Of a stretch of 64,000 bases of DNA, positions 8,220 through 17,091 are shown one piece after another (position 1 is the stretch's first letter; every line of letters starts with the position of its first letter). The stretch is from Terriglobus albidus. GTDB taxonomy: Bacteria; Acidobacteriota; Terriglobia; Terriglobales; Acidobacteriaceae. The notes beneath the pieces are model-generated. The model was not told the origin of the DNA and did not search any database. It saw nothing but the letters and a program-made list of their open reading frames with translations. The position numbers and the translations under genes were made by a program. Location: NCBI RefSeq assembly GCF_025685425.1, contig NZ_JAGTAS010000058.1:1116001-1180000 (forward strand). The letters are read 5' to 3'.

Positions 8220-9464
8220 ATGAACGTACTGCTGGGTGTCTGTGGAGGCATCGCTGCTTATAAAGCGGCAGAACTGTTGCGCGAGTTGCAGCGCCAGGGC
8301 GCCGAGGTACAGGTAGTGCTGACGCAGGGAGCGGAGAAGTTCGTCACGCCGCTCACCTTTGCCGCTCTGAGTGGACGGCAGGTGCTGAGCTCCTTGTGGA
8401 CTCCGGCGGTGAGCGAGATTGCAGGCGAACAGCCACAGCCCTTTGGGATTGAGCACATTGATATCGCACAGTGGGCCGATGTTCTGGTTATCGCTCCGGC
8501 GACAGCACACGTATTAGCAAAGCTGGCGAACGGCATGGCCGACGATCTGCTGAGCACGATTGCGCTGGCGGCGACGGTGCCGGTGGTCGTGGCTCCGGCA
8601 ATGAATGTGAATATGTGGCGTCATCCGGCGACGCAGGAGAATCTGGAGAAGTTGCGGGTGCGCGGCGTCTCCATCGTCGAGCCGGCAAGCGGAGAGCTGG
8701 CCTGCGGCATGGTGGGTGAAGGCCGTCTCGCTGAGATCCCGGAGATCGTATCTGCAACGCTGCATGCGGCCAATCCGATTCGCGATCTCACGGGAGAGCA
8801 TCTGCTGATTACGGCCGGAGGTACGCGGGAGGCGATTGATCCAGTTCGATTTCTTGGTAATCGTTCAAGCGGCAAGATGGGAGTTGCTCTCGCCGAAGCT
8901 GCGCTGAAGCGTGGAGCAAAGGTCACTTTGATCACAACAGTGAATTGCGCTGTCTCTCCTGGTTGTGAGCGGGTGCCGGTCGAGTCGGCAGAAGAGATGC
9001 GGGCGGCTGTGCTTGACCGCCTTCCGGCAGCCACAGCATTGATTATGGCGGCGGCTGTGGCGGACTATCGCGTGACCAATCCTGCGGTGCAGAAGATCAA
9101 GAAGAGTTGCGAGAAGCTGACGCTGGAGCTGGAGCGGACGCCGGATATCCTGGCGGAGGCTGCGCGGCTGCGCCCTTCCGGAGCACTGATCGTCGGCTTT
9201 GCCGCAGAGACGGAACGCGTTGTGGAGGAAGGCCGGCGCAAGCTGCGCGAGAAGAGTGTCGATGCCATCGTCGCCAACGATGTTTCGGGATCCGATGCGG
9301 GTATCGGAGCTGACCACAATGCGGGCGTGATGTTGTTTGCGGATCGTGAGGTGCGGTTGGAGCTGTCTTCGAAGCGGGCAATGGCGGAACGCATTCTCGA
9401 TGAGGTGCATCGCCTGCGGGTGCTGCGTGATCGATCGGAAGTTGAGCTTACGCCGGGGTATTAG
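8220..9464 (+). CDS. coaBC: Bifunctional phosphopantothenoylcysteine decarboxylase/synthetase
   Basis: A 414-residue fusion. The N-terminal flavin-dependent CoaC domain (residues 1 to about 180) has GVCGGIAAYKAAEL, the PAMNVNMW motif and the active-site cysteine Cys162 in GELACGMVGEGRLAE. The C-terminal CoaB domain has LITAGGTREAIDPVRFLGN, SSGKMG, AAAVADYR, the lysine cluster KIKKS and GFAAET. It makes 4'-phosphopantetheine from 4'-phosphopantothenate and cysteine. It is the last gene of panB-panC-coaBC and may be translationally coupled to panC, 2 bases away. The length and both active sites are normal. Confidence 0.97.
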   Translation: MNVLLGVCGGIAAYKAAELLRELQRQGAEVQVVLTQGAEKFVTPLTFAALSGRQVLSSLWTPAVSEIAGEQPQPFGIEHIDIAQWADVLVIAPATAHVLAKLANGMADDLLSTIALAATVPVVVAPAMNVNMWRHPATQENLEKLRVRGVSIVEPASGELACGMVGEGRLAEIPEIVSATLHAANPIRDLTGEHLLITAGGTREAIDPVRFLGNRSSGKMGVALAEAALKRGAKVTLITTVNCAVSPGCERVPVESAEEMRAAVLDRLPAATALIMAAAVADYRVTNPAVQKIKKSCEKLTLELERTPDILAEAARLRPSGALIVGFAAETERVVEEGRRKLREKSVDAIVANDVSGSDAGIGADHNAGVMLFADREVRLELSSKRAMAERILDEVHRLRVLRDRSEVELTPGY

Positions 9465-9505
9465 GACTTGTCCTTGTCGGGCACGCCAAAAGAGTAACCA
9501 GAACT
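9465..9505. other. Short spacer after coaBC
   Basis: This is the start of the roughly 350-bp gap between the convergent coaBC and TonB receptor 1 genes. The gap holds repeat B1, a family C hairpin and a terminator. No gene is seen in it. Confidence 0.6.
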
Positions 9506-9659
9506 GGTGGGAGCAGCGGGCTTCAGCCCGCTGATAAAGTGGGTAAAAGAAATGGGCTTTTAGCCCTGGGCCTTTCTGTCGATCATGAAAAGCCCCGGGC
9601 TAAAGCCCACTTTCTTGTTAAGCCGATAAGCCGTGGGCTAGAAGCCCACGGCTCCCACC
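9506..9659 (+). repeat. Intergenic mosaic repeat family B, copy B1
   Basis: A 154-bp element bounded by GGTGGGAGC (9506) and GCTCCCACC (9651-9659). Inside are three short hairpins of the form GCGGGCTTCAGCCCGC, GGGCTTTTAGCCC and CGTGGGCTAGAAGCCCACG. The whole element recurs in reverse-complement order at 47364-47520. It is followed by the small palindrome ATTCGAGCTACGCTCGAAT. Confidence 0.85.
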
Positions 9660-9682
9660 CGATTCGAGCTACGCTCGAATTT

Positions 9683-9715
9683 CCCCCCATCGCGTTGCGA
9701 TGGATGGGGCACCCA
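9683..9715 (+). repeat. Intergenic hairpin repeat family C
   Basis: CCCCCCATCGCGTTGCGATG followed by GATGGGGCACCC. This is one of about six related GC-rich hairpins of the type CCCACCC...GGGTGGGGCACCC. Others lie near 3391, 17092, 34731, 47309 and 47580. Confidence 0.6.
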
Positions 9716-9751
9716 GTTCCGTGGTTATTAGTCGATACCCCTGACACCCGG

Positions 9752-9790
9752 CTTAAATAAAGTAGCCAGCGGATTGCTTCGCTGGCTACT
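9752..9790 (-). terminator. Intrinsic terminator of TonB receptor 1
   Basis: Perfect 11-bp inverted repeat, AGTAGCCAGCG at 9761-9771 and CGCTGGCTACT at 9780-9790. On the minus strand it is followed by TTTATTTAA, so it serves the TonB receptor that ends at 9813. It may also stop read-through from coaBC. Confidence 0.8.
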
Positions 9791-9812
9791 CGGTTGAGGG
9801 ACGTTCCGGCCG

Positions 9813-12800
9813 CTAGAACTGCAAGCGAGCCGAGATCTGTCCTGTGCGTGCACCGCTGAAGTCTGCCTTGTCATTGGCAGAGGTGATGGTGCCGAAGGCG
9901 CCGCTGGAGAGATTCATATTCGGAGTTCCCAGGTTCGCCTTGTTGAGGATGTTGGTAAAGGTGCCTTCCGCGCGCAGCGAAATACGCTCGGTGATAGCGA
10001 AGCTCTTGCTAAGGCCAGCGGAGAGATTCACCGTTCCGGGACCCACGATGGAGTTGTTCTGCATATTGCCGAAGCGGCCGATGGGCAGAGGATCGCCGGC
10101 CAGACCACGACCGGTGTGGCACTGCGAGCCCGGAGTCCAGGTCGGTGTGCCCGGGCAGGTAAAGGCCGCGGGGTTGAACCAGCGGGCAGCACTGCGATTG
10201 GCAGGAACCTCACTGACGCCTACAAGGCGATCCACCTTCTGGCTGCGCCCAGGCAGAGCACCGCCGTTGATATCGCCGTTCAGACCTGCGCCCGTTCCTG
10301 AGGGATCGCCCTGGCCGCCGGGGAAGTACGGCGCGAGGAGAGGACCGCTCTGCACAACGAAGATGCTGCTCAACTGCCATCCGCCGACAGCGAGGTCAGT
10401 CCAGCGGCTCATGTTGCTACCGAACTGTTTGCCGCGGCCGAAAGGCAAGGCATAGAGCAGTGTCGTGTTCCAGCGATGGCGGCGTGTGCCCGCCGCCTGG
10501 CCACGGTCGACATCAGGATCGCGGCCGAAGGAGGCGCGGGAGCCACCACTCTCTCCGGCGAAGGAGGTGCTGTTAGGTCCCTGGTTGTTGGTGAGGTTCT
10601 TCGCAAAAGTATAGGTAGTGTCGAAGGTCAGGCCGGAGGTGAGGGTATGACGGAAATCGACCTGGCCGGAGTGATAGGCTGCGGAGCCGCCAGTAGAACG
10701 GCTATTGATGGTTCCCCAGTTGGGGAAGGGGCGAGCCGAGAGAGGCTGCCTGTACGCCGAGGTCGTGCTGGAGTACGGCAGGTCATTCAGGTTCGGCGCC
10801 CAGACGAGGTGCTTCGTCGTCATGCCGATATAGGAGACGCGAAGACCATAGCCACGGCCAAGGTCGCGATCGACCGAGAGCGAAAACTGGTGCGAGTACG
10901 GATCGTTCCAGTGGATATCGTTCGCCGTTCCGAAGTAGGCCTGTCCATAACCGGCAGAACCAGAGCTGGCTCCTGATGCGGTATAGATCTGCGGCCACAC
11001 ATACGACGGACCGCTGGCGGTCTGCGAGTTGGTGTACTGCACGGTATTGGCCTGCAGCGTGCCGGTAAGGGAGTAGAAGTTGGAGCCTAGCAGCGTGATG
11101 TTATAGAGACCATATCCGCCACGGACGACCGTACGGTTGTCTCCGAACGGTCGCCACGCGAAGCCGAAGCGCGGAGCGAAGCGGAACCTGACGGCGGTGC
11201 GCAGACCATCGGGGAGACCGGCCTGGTTGTTGTCGATGGTCGGCGTGCAGGCGGCTCCGTTGACCGCAGGCTTGCCGGAGGTCTGGCCGAGACCGCAGGA
11301 GTTGAAGCTGGCCAGGTACGGCTGTGAGACCAGGCTTCCCTTCCCTGCCGGGAAGATCACCTGTCCCGACTTGGCGACCGAGGGATCGAAATTACCGATG
11401 TTGCCGCTGGGATCGTGATAGGCAGGGTGATACTCGTAGCGCAGACCATAGCTGAGCGTCAGGCTGTTAGAGACACGCCACTGATCCTGAGCAAAGAAGT
11501 GGTAGTGCATGGTGCGGCCGTCGTTGTCAGACTGCACCACGTCATAGAAGGTGGTGTTAGGAGCGCCGATCAGGAAGTCGGCAAACTCCTGGCCGGTGAA
11601 GTTCGCGGAGGAGTAGTCGAAGGTACCGTAGTTGTCAGCGCCGTTGAAACCGAGCGGCGTGATCGCCTGCATTCTGCGGATGTCGAAACCGAACTTCATG
11701 CTGTGCCGGCCCTTGACCCAGGTGACGTTGTCGGTAAAGACATGTGTGCGTGACTTGGTGATAGAGGTAAGGCGGTCGGCGTCCAGATTACTGAGATCGC
11801 CGAAGTCCAACTCAGGAATACCGTTGTAGAAGAGGTTCTGCAGACCCTGCAGTCCGGAGTTGGTGGTGAAGCCTTTGCCATCAAAGGGATTCACGTTGCC
11901 GTTGCTGTCGAAGGTAAAGCCGTAACGAAACTCATTGATCAGGCTCGGTGTGAAGTTGTAGTTCCCGGCAATGAGGAAGATGCGGTCCTGAAATGACTTG
12001 GTGCTGGAAGGTACGCCAAGGGGTTGCTGGGCGTCCTGGTTGTAGTTCTTCCAGGTGAAACGAGCGAAGATAAGCGCCTTCTGACCGAGGTACTGATCCC
12101 CGCGGATATCGAACTGGTTGGAAAAGAGCGATGTGCCCTTATTCGTGTTGTAATTGACGGCTCCAGGGACATAGGTGCTGGTGTCACCGATGTTGGGATC
12201 GGGGAAGAACGAGAGGAACTTCTGCGCGACGGGATTGATGGGAACCGCATTCAATGGGTACGTACCGCCGTAGGGGTTCTTCAACGTCGTGAGTCCCTTG
12301 ACCTTGCTGAAGTCCCCGCGCTTCATCGCAGCCGTGGGAACGACGGCGGTATAAGGGCTGGTGCGAGGGCTACGGTAGCCCTCATAGGTTCCGAAGAAGA
12401 AGGTCCTGTCGTGACCGTTGTAGAGGCGCGGCAGAACAACCGGACCGCCAATGGTTGCGCCGTAGTCGTTGGTCACAAGCTTGGGCTTGGTGCGCGATCC
12501 CCAAGGGGTAGCGTTCAAGCCGGAGTCCTGGTGGTACCAGAAGATAGCGCCATGCAGGTTGTTCGTACCGCTCTTGGTCGTCGTGGTGACCTCACCTGGC
12601 TGCCCGAATTCTGCGGCGTTGAGCACGCCATCAACGCGCATCTCGGAGATGGAGTCTCCGGAGGGAAAGGCGTTCTGGATCGGCGTATTACCGCCGGTAG
12701 CGCTACGCGTGGTGATGCCGTCAACCGTGACATCGGTCTGGAAGGGCAAGCCACCCTGCACCGAGAAGTTTCCGCCGGAGTCAGTCTGTACCCCGGGCAG

Positions 12801-13352
12801 CGTTTGGATCACATTCAGCGGGCTGGTGCCGTTGGAGCTGGCGCGATAGTTTGCGGGAAGGTCGCGGACAGCAGTCGCAGAGAGCGTGGCATCGATGGAA
12901 GGATTATCGGTTTCGATTACACCAGCAGCAGCCGCGTCCACAGATGCTTCCTGCGCGATGGTTCCAACGGAGAGAGTCGCGTCAGCACGAAGCTCCTGCC
13001 GCGCGGAGAGGCTGAGGTTACGCAGGACCTGCGTGTTGAAACCATCAGCAGTGATCTCGACCTGATAGTTGCCGGCATTCAGGTTCAGGAACTGATAGGT
13101 TCCGGAAGAGTCCGCCTGTACGGTCTTCACTACCCCGGTATCGACGCCAGTGAGCTTGACGGTGGCATTCGTAATAGAGGCGCCACTACTGTCTTTCACA
13201 GTGCCGAGAATGGTGCTTTGTGTGGATTGCGCCCAGTTGAATGGACACATCATGCAGACGCATGCAAGAAGAAGAAAAACGAAGCCGAACCGTTTTAGAG
13301 CATTTTCCCTGTTGCTGGGCAGCCCGAAAAAGGAGTGCAGCGGCGTTTTCAT
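9813..13352 (-). CDS. Oar-like TonB-dependent outer-membrane receptor 1
   Basis: About 1179 residues. A signal peptide (RFGFVFLLLACVCMM..WAQS) is followed by a carboxypeptidase-regulatory-like beta sandwich (ILGTVKDSSGASITNATVKL, SGTYQFLNLNAGNYQVEI), a plug domain with RDLPANYRAS, GVQTDSGGNFSVQG and VTVDGI, and a long beta barrel ending in an aromatic residue (ISARLQF). Such proteins import oligosaccharides or act as adhesins in Acidobacteria. The N terminus is unusual: the only in-frame ATG ahead of the signal sequence that gives a short leader is at 13352, inside repeat A3, and the first 20 residues (MKTPLHSFF...) are repeat sequence. The next ATG codons (13259) fall within the signal peptide. 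No specific ligand can be assigned. Confidence 0.92.
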   Translation of the reverse strand: MKTPLHSFFGLPSNRENALKRFGFVFLLLACVCMMCPFNWAQSTQSTILGTVKDSSGASITNATVKLTGVDTGVVKTVQADSSGTYQFLNLNAGNYQVEITADGFNTQVLRNLSLSARQELRADATLSVGTIAQEASVDAAAAGVIETDNPSIDATLSATAVRDLPANYRASSNGTSPLNVIQTLPGVQTDSGGNFSVQGGLPFQTDVTVDGITTRSATGGNTPIQNAFPSGDSISEMRVDGVLNAAEFGQPGEVTTTTKSGTNNLHGAIFWYHQDSGLNATPWGSRTKPKLVTNDYGATIGGPVVLPRLYNGHDRTFFFGTYEGYRSPRTSPYTAVVPTAAMKRGDFSKVKGLTTLKNPYGGTYPLNAVPINPVAQKFLSFFPDPNIGDTSTYVPGAVNYNTNKGTSLFSNQFDIRGDQYLGQKALIFARFTWKNYNQDAQQPLGVPSSTKSFQDRIFLIAGNYNFTPSLINEFRYGFTFDSNGNVNPFDGKGFTTNSGLQGLQNLFYNGIPELDFGDLSNLDADRLTSITKSRTHVFTDNVTWVKGRHSMKFGFDIRRMQAITPLGFNGADNYGTFDYSSANFTGQEFADFLIGAPNTTFYDVVQSDNDGRTMHYHFFAQDQWRVSNSLTLSYGLRYEYHPAYHDPSGNIGNFDPSVAKSGQVIFPAGKGSLVSQPYLASFNSCGLGQTSGKPAVNGAACTPTIDNNQAGLPDGLRTAVRFRFAPRFGFAWRPFGDNRTVVRGGYGLYNITLLGSNFYSLTGTLQANTVQYTNSQTASGPSYVWPQIYTASGASSGSAGYGQAYFGTANDIHWNDPYSHQFSLSVDRDLGRGYGLRVSYIGMTTKHLVWAPNLNDLPYSSTTSAYRQPLSARPFPNWGTINSRSTGGSAAYHSGQVDFRHTLTSGLTFDTTYTFAKNLTNNQGPNSTSFAGESGGSRASFGRDPDVDRGQAAGTRRHRWNTTLLYALPFGRGKQFGSNMSRWTDLAVGGWQLSSIFVVQSGPLLAPYFPGGQGDPSGTGAGLNGDINGGALPGRSQKVDRLVGVSEVPANRSAARWFNPAAFTCPGTPTWTPGSQCHTGRGLAGDPLPIGRFGNMQNNSIVGPGTVNLSAGLSKSFAITERISLRAEGTFTNILNKANLGTPNMNLSSGAFGTITSANDKADFSGARTGQISARLQF

Positions 13353-13411
13353 TGAGCAAAACGCCCATAGGTGTGGACGCCCTACGCTATACCTACAAGG
13401 AAAATGCTCCA
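13296..13411 (-). repeat. Palindromic element family A, copy A3 (inverted)
   Basis: A 116-bp copy in reverse orientation: TAGAGCATTTTCCCTG at the left, GGAAAATGCTCCA at the right, inner GGCGTTTTC / AAAACGCC pair. It overlaps the 5' end of the TonB receptor 1 gene and provides its apparent start codon at 13352. Confidence 0.9.
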
Positions 13412-13630
13412 TCGTCATAGCTCTCCGAGTTGTAAACATGCATTGCCATCCGTTATGCAGCAGGATTGCTGCTTCCTGGGGGAAGTTACGGATGCGGTAG
13501 GGTTACGCTATCGGGCGCTTCCGCATGTTCTGAAAAGAGAGCGAGAAAAGATGGTTAAATTGCGGCGCGGCATGTGGAGATTTCCCACATATCGGTGCAT
13601 GATGAATGGTTTTGCAAGGTGCGGCTGACC
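13412..13630. promoter_or_regulatory. Upstream region of TonB receptor 1
   Basis: About 220 bases between repeats A3 and A4. It should contain the TonB receptor 1 promoter, on the minus strand. I see no convincing gene or clear operator; short frames here lack family features. Confidence 0.35.
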
Positions 13631-13745
13631 CAGAGCATTTTCACTGCAGGTGTACCCAGAGGATCCGCATCTATGGGCGTTTTCCGCAACGAAAACGCCG
13701 CTGCACGCCTTTTCCGGGATACCCAGCAACAGTGAAAATGCTTTA
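13631..13745 (+). repeat. Palindromic element family A, copy A4
   Basis: A 115-bp copy. Its left end is CAGAGCATTTTCACTG and its right end is CAGTGAAAATGCTTTA, with inner GGCGTTTTC / GAAAACGCC. It stands 219 bases from A3 in opposite orientation, between the TonB receptor and the exported orphan gene. Confidence 0.9.
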
Positions 13746-13808
13746 AATCGCCGGTGGCGCGAGCGAACTTCGTCCGGAAAAAACAAAGAACGGACCACGC
13801 GTTCTTCG

Positions 13809-13854
13809 GCACCGATGATGGAAAACACTGCGAGCCATTCCCCATCATCGGTGC
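13809..13854 (-). terminator. Long hairpin after the exported orphan gene
   Basis: Perfect 13-bp inverted repeat, GCACCGATGATGG at 13809-13821 and CCATCATCGGTGC at 13842-13854, with a 20-nt loop. It begins 14 bases past the stop codon at 13868. There is no clear U tract, so it may be a terminator or an mRNA end-protecting hairpin. Confidence 0.5.
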
Positions 13855-13867
13855 ATAGAATGCCAAA

Positions 13868-14434
13868 TCAATGCATCATTGACGAAGTCGCCGCAGGGCA
13901 CTTGACGTCGGGGTTCCAGGGAGCAAACAGGCCGCTGGGGCTTGGCTTCCAGTTCCAGACGTGAAGGAACCAGAAGCCGATCGAATCCGCTTTGATAAGG
14001 GATTGCCCCATAATCCGCGGCGGATCAGTTGATTTCCATGCCGAGATCGGGACAAGGAATTCGACGCCATTCAATTGAAACGTGCCGTCGGGCATCTTCT
14101 CGTAAACCAGCACCTCCGGATGCTGCAGATCGAGGGTGGTGTCTAGAAGCGTGTTGTTCTGAAAGTGATAACCCATAGCGCCCGCAGGTTGATGCTCAAC
14201 ACAGCCGGTGTTTTGCTTGTAGCCGGCCGCTTCGGCAGCTTCGGTCGTCTTGAACTTCTCGGTTGCCCTGCGAAGAGTCACGATGTCGTGATCGACTGCT
14301 TCGCCAAAGCTGCTGGGGAGAATGCCCGGCGCCTGGCTCATATCCTTTCCTGTGGTTTGCGCCGCGGTTCCACCTGCGAGTGCCAATACCGCCACTATCG
14401 CTCCGGATATCCACGCACTCCATTGAGTCCTCAT
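13868..14434 (-). CDS. Exported protein of unknown function
   Basis: 188 residues with a Sec signal peptide (MRTQWSAWISGAIVAVLALAGGTAAQ). The mature part has a distinctive core: GYKQNTGCVEH, AMGYHF, HPEVLVYEKMPDG, GVEFLVP and a tryptophan-rich tail LHVWNWKPSPSGLFAPWNPDVKCP. From memory this pattern occurs in many unrelated bacteria as an uncharacterised exported protein; I do not know its function. Two cysteines (in TGCVEH and VKCP) could form a disulfide. The ATG at 14434 gives a normal signal peptide. The gene is divergent from the LytS-type kinase gene, and a hairpin follows its 3' end. Confidence 0.7.
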   Translation of the reverse strand: MRTQWSAWISGAIVAVLALAGGTAAQTTGKDMSQAPGILPSSFGEAVDHDIVTLRRATEKFKTTEAAEAAGYKQNTGCVEHQPAGAMGYHFQNNTLLDTTLDLQHPEVLVYEKMPDGTFQLNGVEFLVPISAWKSTDPPRIMGQSLIKADSIGFWFLHVWNWKPSPSGLFAPWNPDVKCPAATSSMMH

Positions 14435-14654
14435 TGCTCCTGCTCCATTCTTCCTTCGGATTTGGCTTTACCTCATGCTGCACAGCGATCCTAGGTGCAC
14501 GGAAAAAGAGGAAGACACGTGTTTTTGACAAACGGTGGTAATGGGATGTCGAACTGGATTGAAGTCCTGGCGACTGCGGTTTGACACCGCGATAGGCCGT
14601 TCCGTCAAAAAGCCGGCTGAAGCGAAAAGTCCGCCGTGGCACAATGAAGCAATC

Positions 14655-15788
14655 ATGTCGCCCCGGACGCGTCAACGGATACGGCTGATCGTAGGAGTGT
14701 GGCTCGGTTGGACGATTGCCGGGCTCTTCTACATCATCCAGGACACGGTGCCCCGGCTCTATCGCGGCGGCACCGTGCCCTGGAAGTACGTATTTGTCGG
14801 TTGGATGACGGGCATGTATGTTTGTGCCGCGCTCACACCGGCGCTCCTCTGGCTAAGCAATCGATGGCCGATCGAACGTCGCGGCGCCTATGTTGCCTTG
14901 CATCTCTGTCTCAGCGTGATCTTCTCGGTTTTAGCCACCACACTCGAAGTCCCACTGTTATTACTGCTTGGCGTCTTCCCGGCGCCGCACCCGCCTCCGT
15001 CGATCGCCGCAGGCGTCAGAATCATGTTGTCCTTCGGCATCCAGGGAGGCGTCATCCGTTATTGGGCCGTCATTGCGCTTCATGCGGTGTACCGGTCGCA
15101 GAAAGACGCCAAGATTCGCGAGCGGGAGGCATTCGAGCTGAAGGTACAAGCGTCCGAACTCGCCCAGCAGCTTACGACCGCCCAACTGAGTTCCCTGAAG
15201 ATGCAGTTGCAGCCGCATTTTCTGTTCAATACGCTTGGCGCCATCATGGTCTTGATTCAGCAGCAGAAGACAGCCCAGGCCGAGAGCATGGTTGAGAAAC
15301 TCGGGAATCTCCTTCGCCTCACGCTCGATGATGTGGAGGCTCAGGAAGTCCCGCTCTGGCGCGAGCTTGAATTCCTGCGGCTGTATCTCTCCATCGAGCA
15401 GGTCCGGTTCGAGGACCGGCTGCGTGTCCGTATTGCGCCATCTGCCGCGCTGTCCGAAGTCCTGGTACCGCACATGGTGCTGCAGCCGATCGTTGAAAAT
15501 GCGGTTCGCCATGGTCTTGGCCAGAGCGAGGAGGCAGTGACAATCGAGGTGAAGGCGACCGGCTCCAATGGGACACTTACCCTCGTTGTGTCTGATGATG
15601 GACCTGGGCTGCTTTCAGCCAAGCCCGGCCGCTCAGGAATCGGGTTGACGAATACCCGGAACCGGCTGGCTCGGCTCTATGGCGATGCGGCGCACCTTGT
15701 CATCGAGCAAGCAGGGGACCGAGGCGTACAGGTCACGGTCACACTACCGATCCGGACGGTTCCGCAGGAGGGCTCACAGTGCGATTGA
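14655..15788 (+). CDS. LytS/YehU-type membrane sensor histidine kinase
   Basis: 377 residues. The N-terminal half has four hydrophobic segments (LIVGVWLGWTIAGLFYII, MYVCAALTPALLWL, YVALHLCLSVIFSVLAT, IMLSFGIQGGVIRYWAVIAL). A linker coiled coil (residues ~160-190) leads to the His_kinase domain with LKMQLQPHFLFNTL, where the histidine in QPHFLFN is phosphorylated. The ATPase domain has MVLQPIVENAVRHGL (N box), VSDDGPGL and GIGLTNTRNRL. I prefer the ATG at 14655 (MSPRTRQR) to the upstream ATG at 14535, which would add 40 non-membrane residues. The stop overlaps the regulator start by 10 bases, so the two are co-translated. The signal it senses is unknown. Confidence 0.93.
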   Translation: MSPRTRQRIRLIVGVWLGWTIAGLFYIIQDTVPRLYRGGTVPWKYVFVGWMTGMYVCAALTPALLWLSNRWPIERRGAYVALHLCLSVIFSVLATTLEVPLLLLLGVFPAPHPPPSIAAGVRIMLSFGIQGGVIRYWAVIALHAVYRSQKDAKIREREAFELKVQASELAQQLTTAQLSSLKMQLQPHFLFNTLGAIMVLIQQQKTAQAESMVEKLGNLLRLTLDDVEAQEVPLWRELEFLRLYLSIEQVRFEDRLRVRIAPSAALSEVLVPHMVLQPIVENAVRHGLGQSEEAVTIEVKATGSNGTLTLVVSDDGPGLLSAKPGRSGIGLTNTRNRLARLYGDAAHLVIEQAGDRGVQVTVTLPIRTVPQEGSQCD

Positions 15789-16546
15789 ACATCCTTGTTG
15801 TGGATGACGAGCCCATCGCACGCGAAGGGCTGAAGCTGTTGCTCGGCCGCCAGTCCCACGTCGAGTCTGTCTCGGAAGCGCGAAATGGACGAGAGGCCAT
15901 TGCTCTGATTCGTGAGAAGAAGCCGGACCTCGTGCTGCTCGACGTGCAGATGCCGCGGACTGATGGTTTTGCGGTGGTCCATGCCATTGGAGCAGAGCGC
16001 ATGCCGCCGGTGATCTTCGTGACCGCGCACGACCAGTATGCTATCCGGGCGTTCGAGATCGCAGCGCTCGATTATCTCCTCAAACCAGTGACCGAGGAGC
16101 GTTTTGAGCTCGCGTTCAAGCGCGCCATCTACAAACTACAAAGCGCGCCGCACGAGGATGCAACAAAGCAAGTGCTGACGATGCTCGATGCCATCGCGAA
16201 TCCGCCGCGGCAACTCGAGCGCTTCGCGGTTCGATCCGGTGAGAACACGATTTTCGTGCCAGTCCAGGATGTGGACTGGATCGAAGCCTTCCAGAACTAC
16301 GTCCGGCTTCATGTGGGTCCGTCAACTCACCTGTTGCACGTTCCGATGAACACTATTGAGAGTGTGCTCGATGCAAACCGGTTCCTGCGCATCCATCGAT
16401 CGCACATCGTCAACGTCAGGCGTATCACGCAATTGTGGTCAATTGCGCACGGTCAGTATGCGATCGAACTCAAGTCGGGGCAACGCCTGCAATCGGGGCG
16501 CACCTATAGCGAGCGCATCCGCCGCACGCTCACGAATCCATTTTGA
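15779..16546 (+). CDS. LytTR-family response regulator
   Basis: 255 residues starting at GTG 15779. The receiver domain (1-120) has the acidic pair DDEP, the phosphoacceptor Asp55 in LVLLDVQMP, FVTAHDQYAIRAFEIAALDYL and the conserved KPV. The C-terminal LytTR DNA-binding domain (about 150-250) shows VDWIEAFQNYVRLHV, RFLRIHRSHIVNVRRI and LKSGQRLQSGRTYSERIR. The overlap with the kinase gene indicates a cognate pair. Targets are not evident; in related systems LytTR regulators bind paired direct repeats upstream of transport or wall genes. All key residues are intact. Confidence 0.95.
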   Translation: MRLNILVVDDEPIAREGLKLLLGRQSHVESVSEARNGREAIALIREKKPDLVLLDVQMPRTDGFAVVHAIGAERMPPVIFVTAHDQYAIRAFEIAALDYLLKPVTEERFELAFKRAIYKLQSAPHEDATKQVLTMLDAIANPPRQLERFAVRSGENTIFVPVQDVDWIEAFQNYVRLHVGPSTHLLHVPMNTIESVLDANRFLRIHRSHIVNVRRITQLWSIAHGQYAIELKSGQRLQSGRTYSERIRRTLTNPF

Positions 16547-16594
16547 CTCGATCTTTTGAAAAGCAGACCCGTCGCCAGGGCAACATGCTCACGG

Positions 16595-16969
16595 TTACGG
16601 ATGTTGAGAGATGGAGAGAAGATTGCCGTCGGGATCTTTAAACCAGGCGACCTTCGCGCCATCGGGCGAAGTCCATATTCCCATGCCATCCTGCTGAAGA
16701 AAGCTGTACCGCTCGAAGGTGATGCCTTTCGCGGAGAGTTGGCTCGCAAAGCCACCAATGTCATCGACCTTCCAGCCCAGGATGGTAAAGGGCTGCGGCT
16801 TGAACTCCGACGCTTTGGCAATACGAAGCATGACGCCATTAGCATCGAAAACGAGAGCGAAGCCGTCGTCCGATACGAAACGCAGACCGAGGGTTTGTTC
16901 GTAGAAGTTGCGGGCTTTTCGGAAGTCTTTCGTGGGAATAAAGGCAATGATGGATTGTGAGCCGAGCAT
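16595..16969 (-). CDS. VOC-family protein (glyoxalase/bleomycin-resistance fold)
   Basis: 124 residues with two beta-alpha-beta-beta-beta units typical of the vicinal oxygen chelate fold: IIAFIPTKDFRKARNFYEQTLGLRFVSD and GWKVDDIGGFASQLSAKGITFE, ending KVAWFKDPDGNLLSISQ. The FYEQTLGL and DPDGNLL stretches are the family hallmarks. The usual first metal histidine is not present, so catalysis by the glyoxalase mechanism is doubtful. It may be a binding protein or a dioxygenase-like enzyme. The gene is convergent with the LytTR regulator, 48 bases away. No partner gene reveals its substrate. Confidence 0.8.
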   Translation of the reverse strand: MLGSQSIIAFIPTKDFRKARNFYEQTLGLRFVSDDGFALVFDANGVMLRIAKASEFKPQPFTILGWKVDDIGGFASQLSAKGITFERYSFLQQDGMGIWTSPDGAKVAWFKDPDGNLLSISQHP

Positions 16970-17091
16970 GGCGTGCCTCTTGGCCTATCAGCATAGGGCA
17001 AGTGCTTTGAAGAGGCAAAGCCGATCAGGCGTACCTGGGGTCTAAGACAAAAACCTTTTCGGTGTTTTGTTAGAAATTTGGGGTATTCCTC

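Noticed and set aside
12024-13298. 424-codon open frame on the plus strand opposite TonB receptor 1
   Set aside because: It mirrors the codon pattern of the receptor, has no family motifs and no ribosome-binding site; a high-GC antisense frame.
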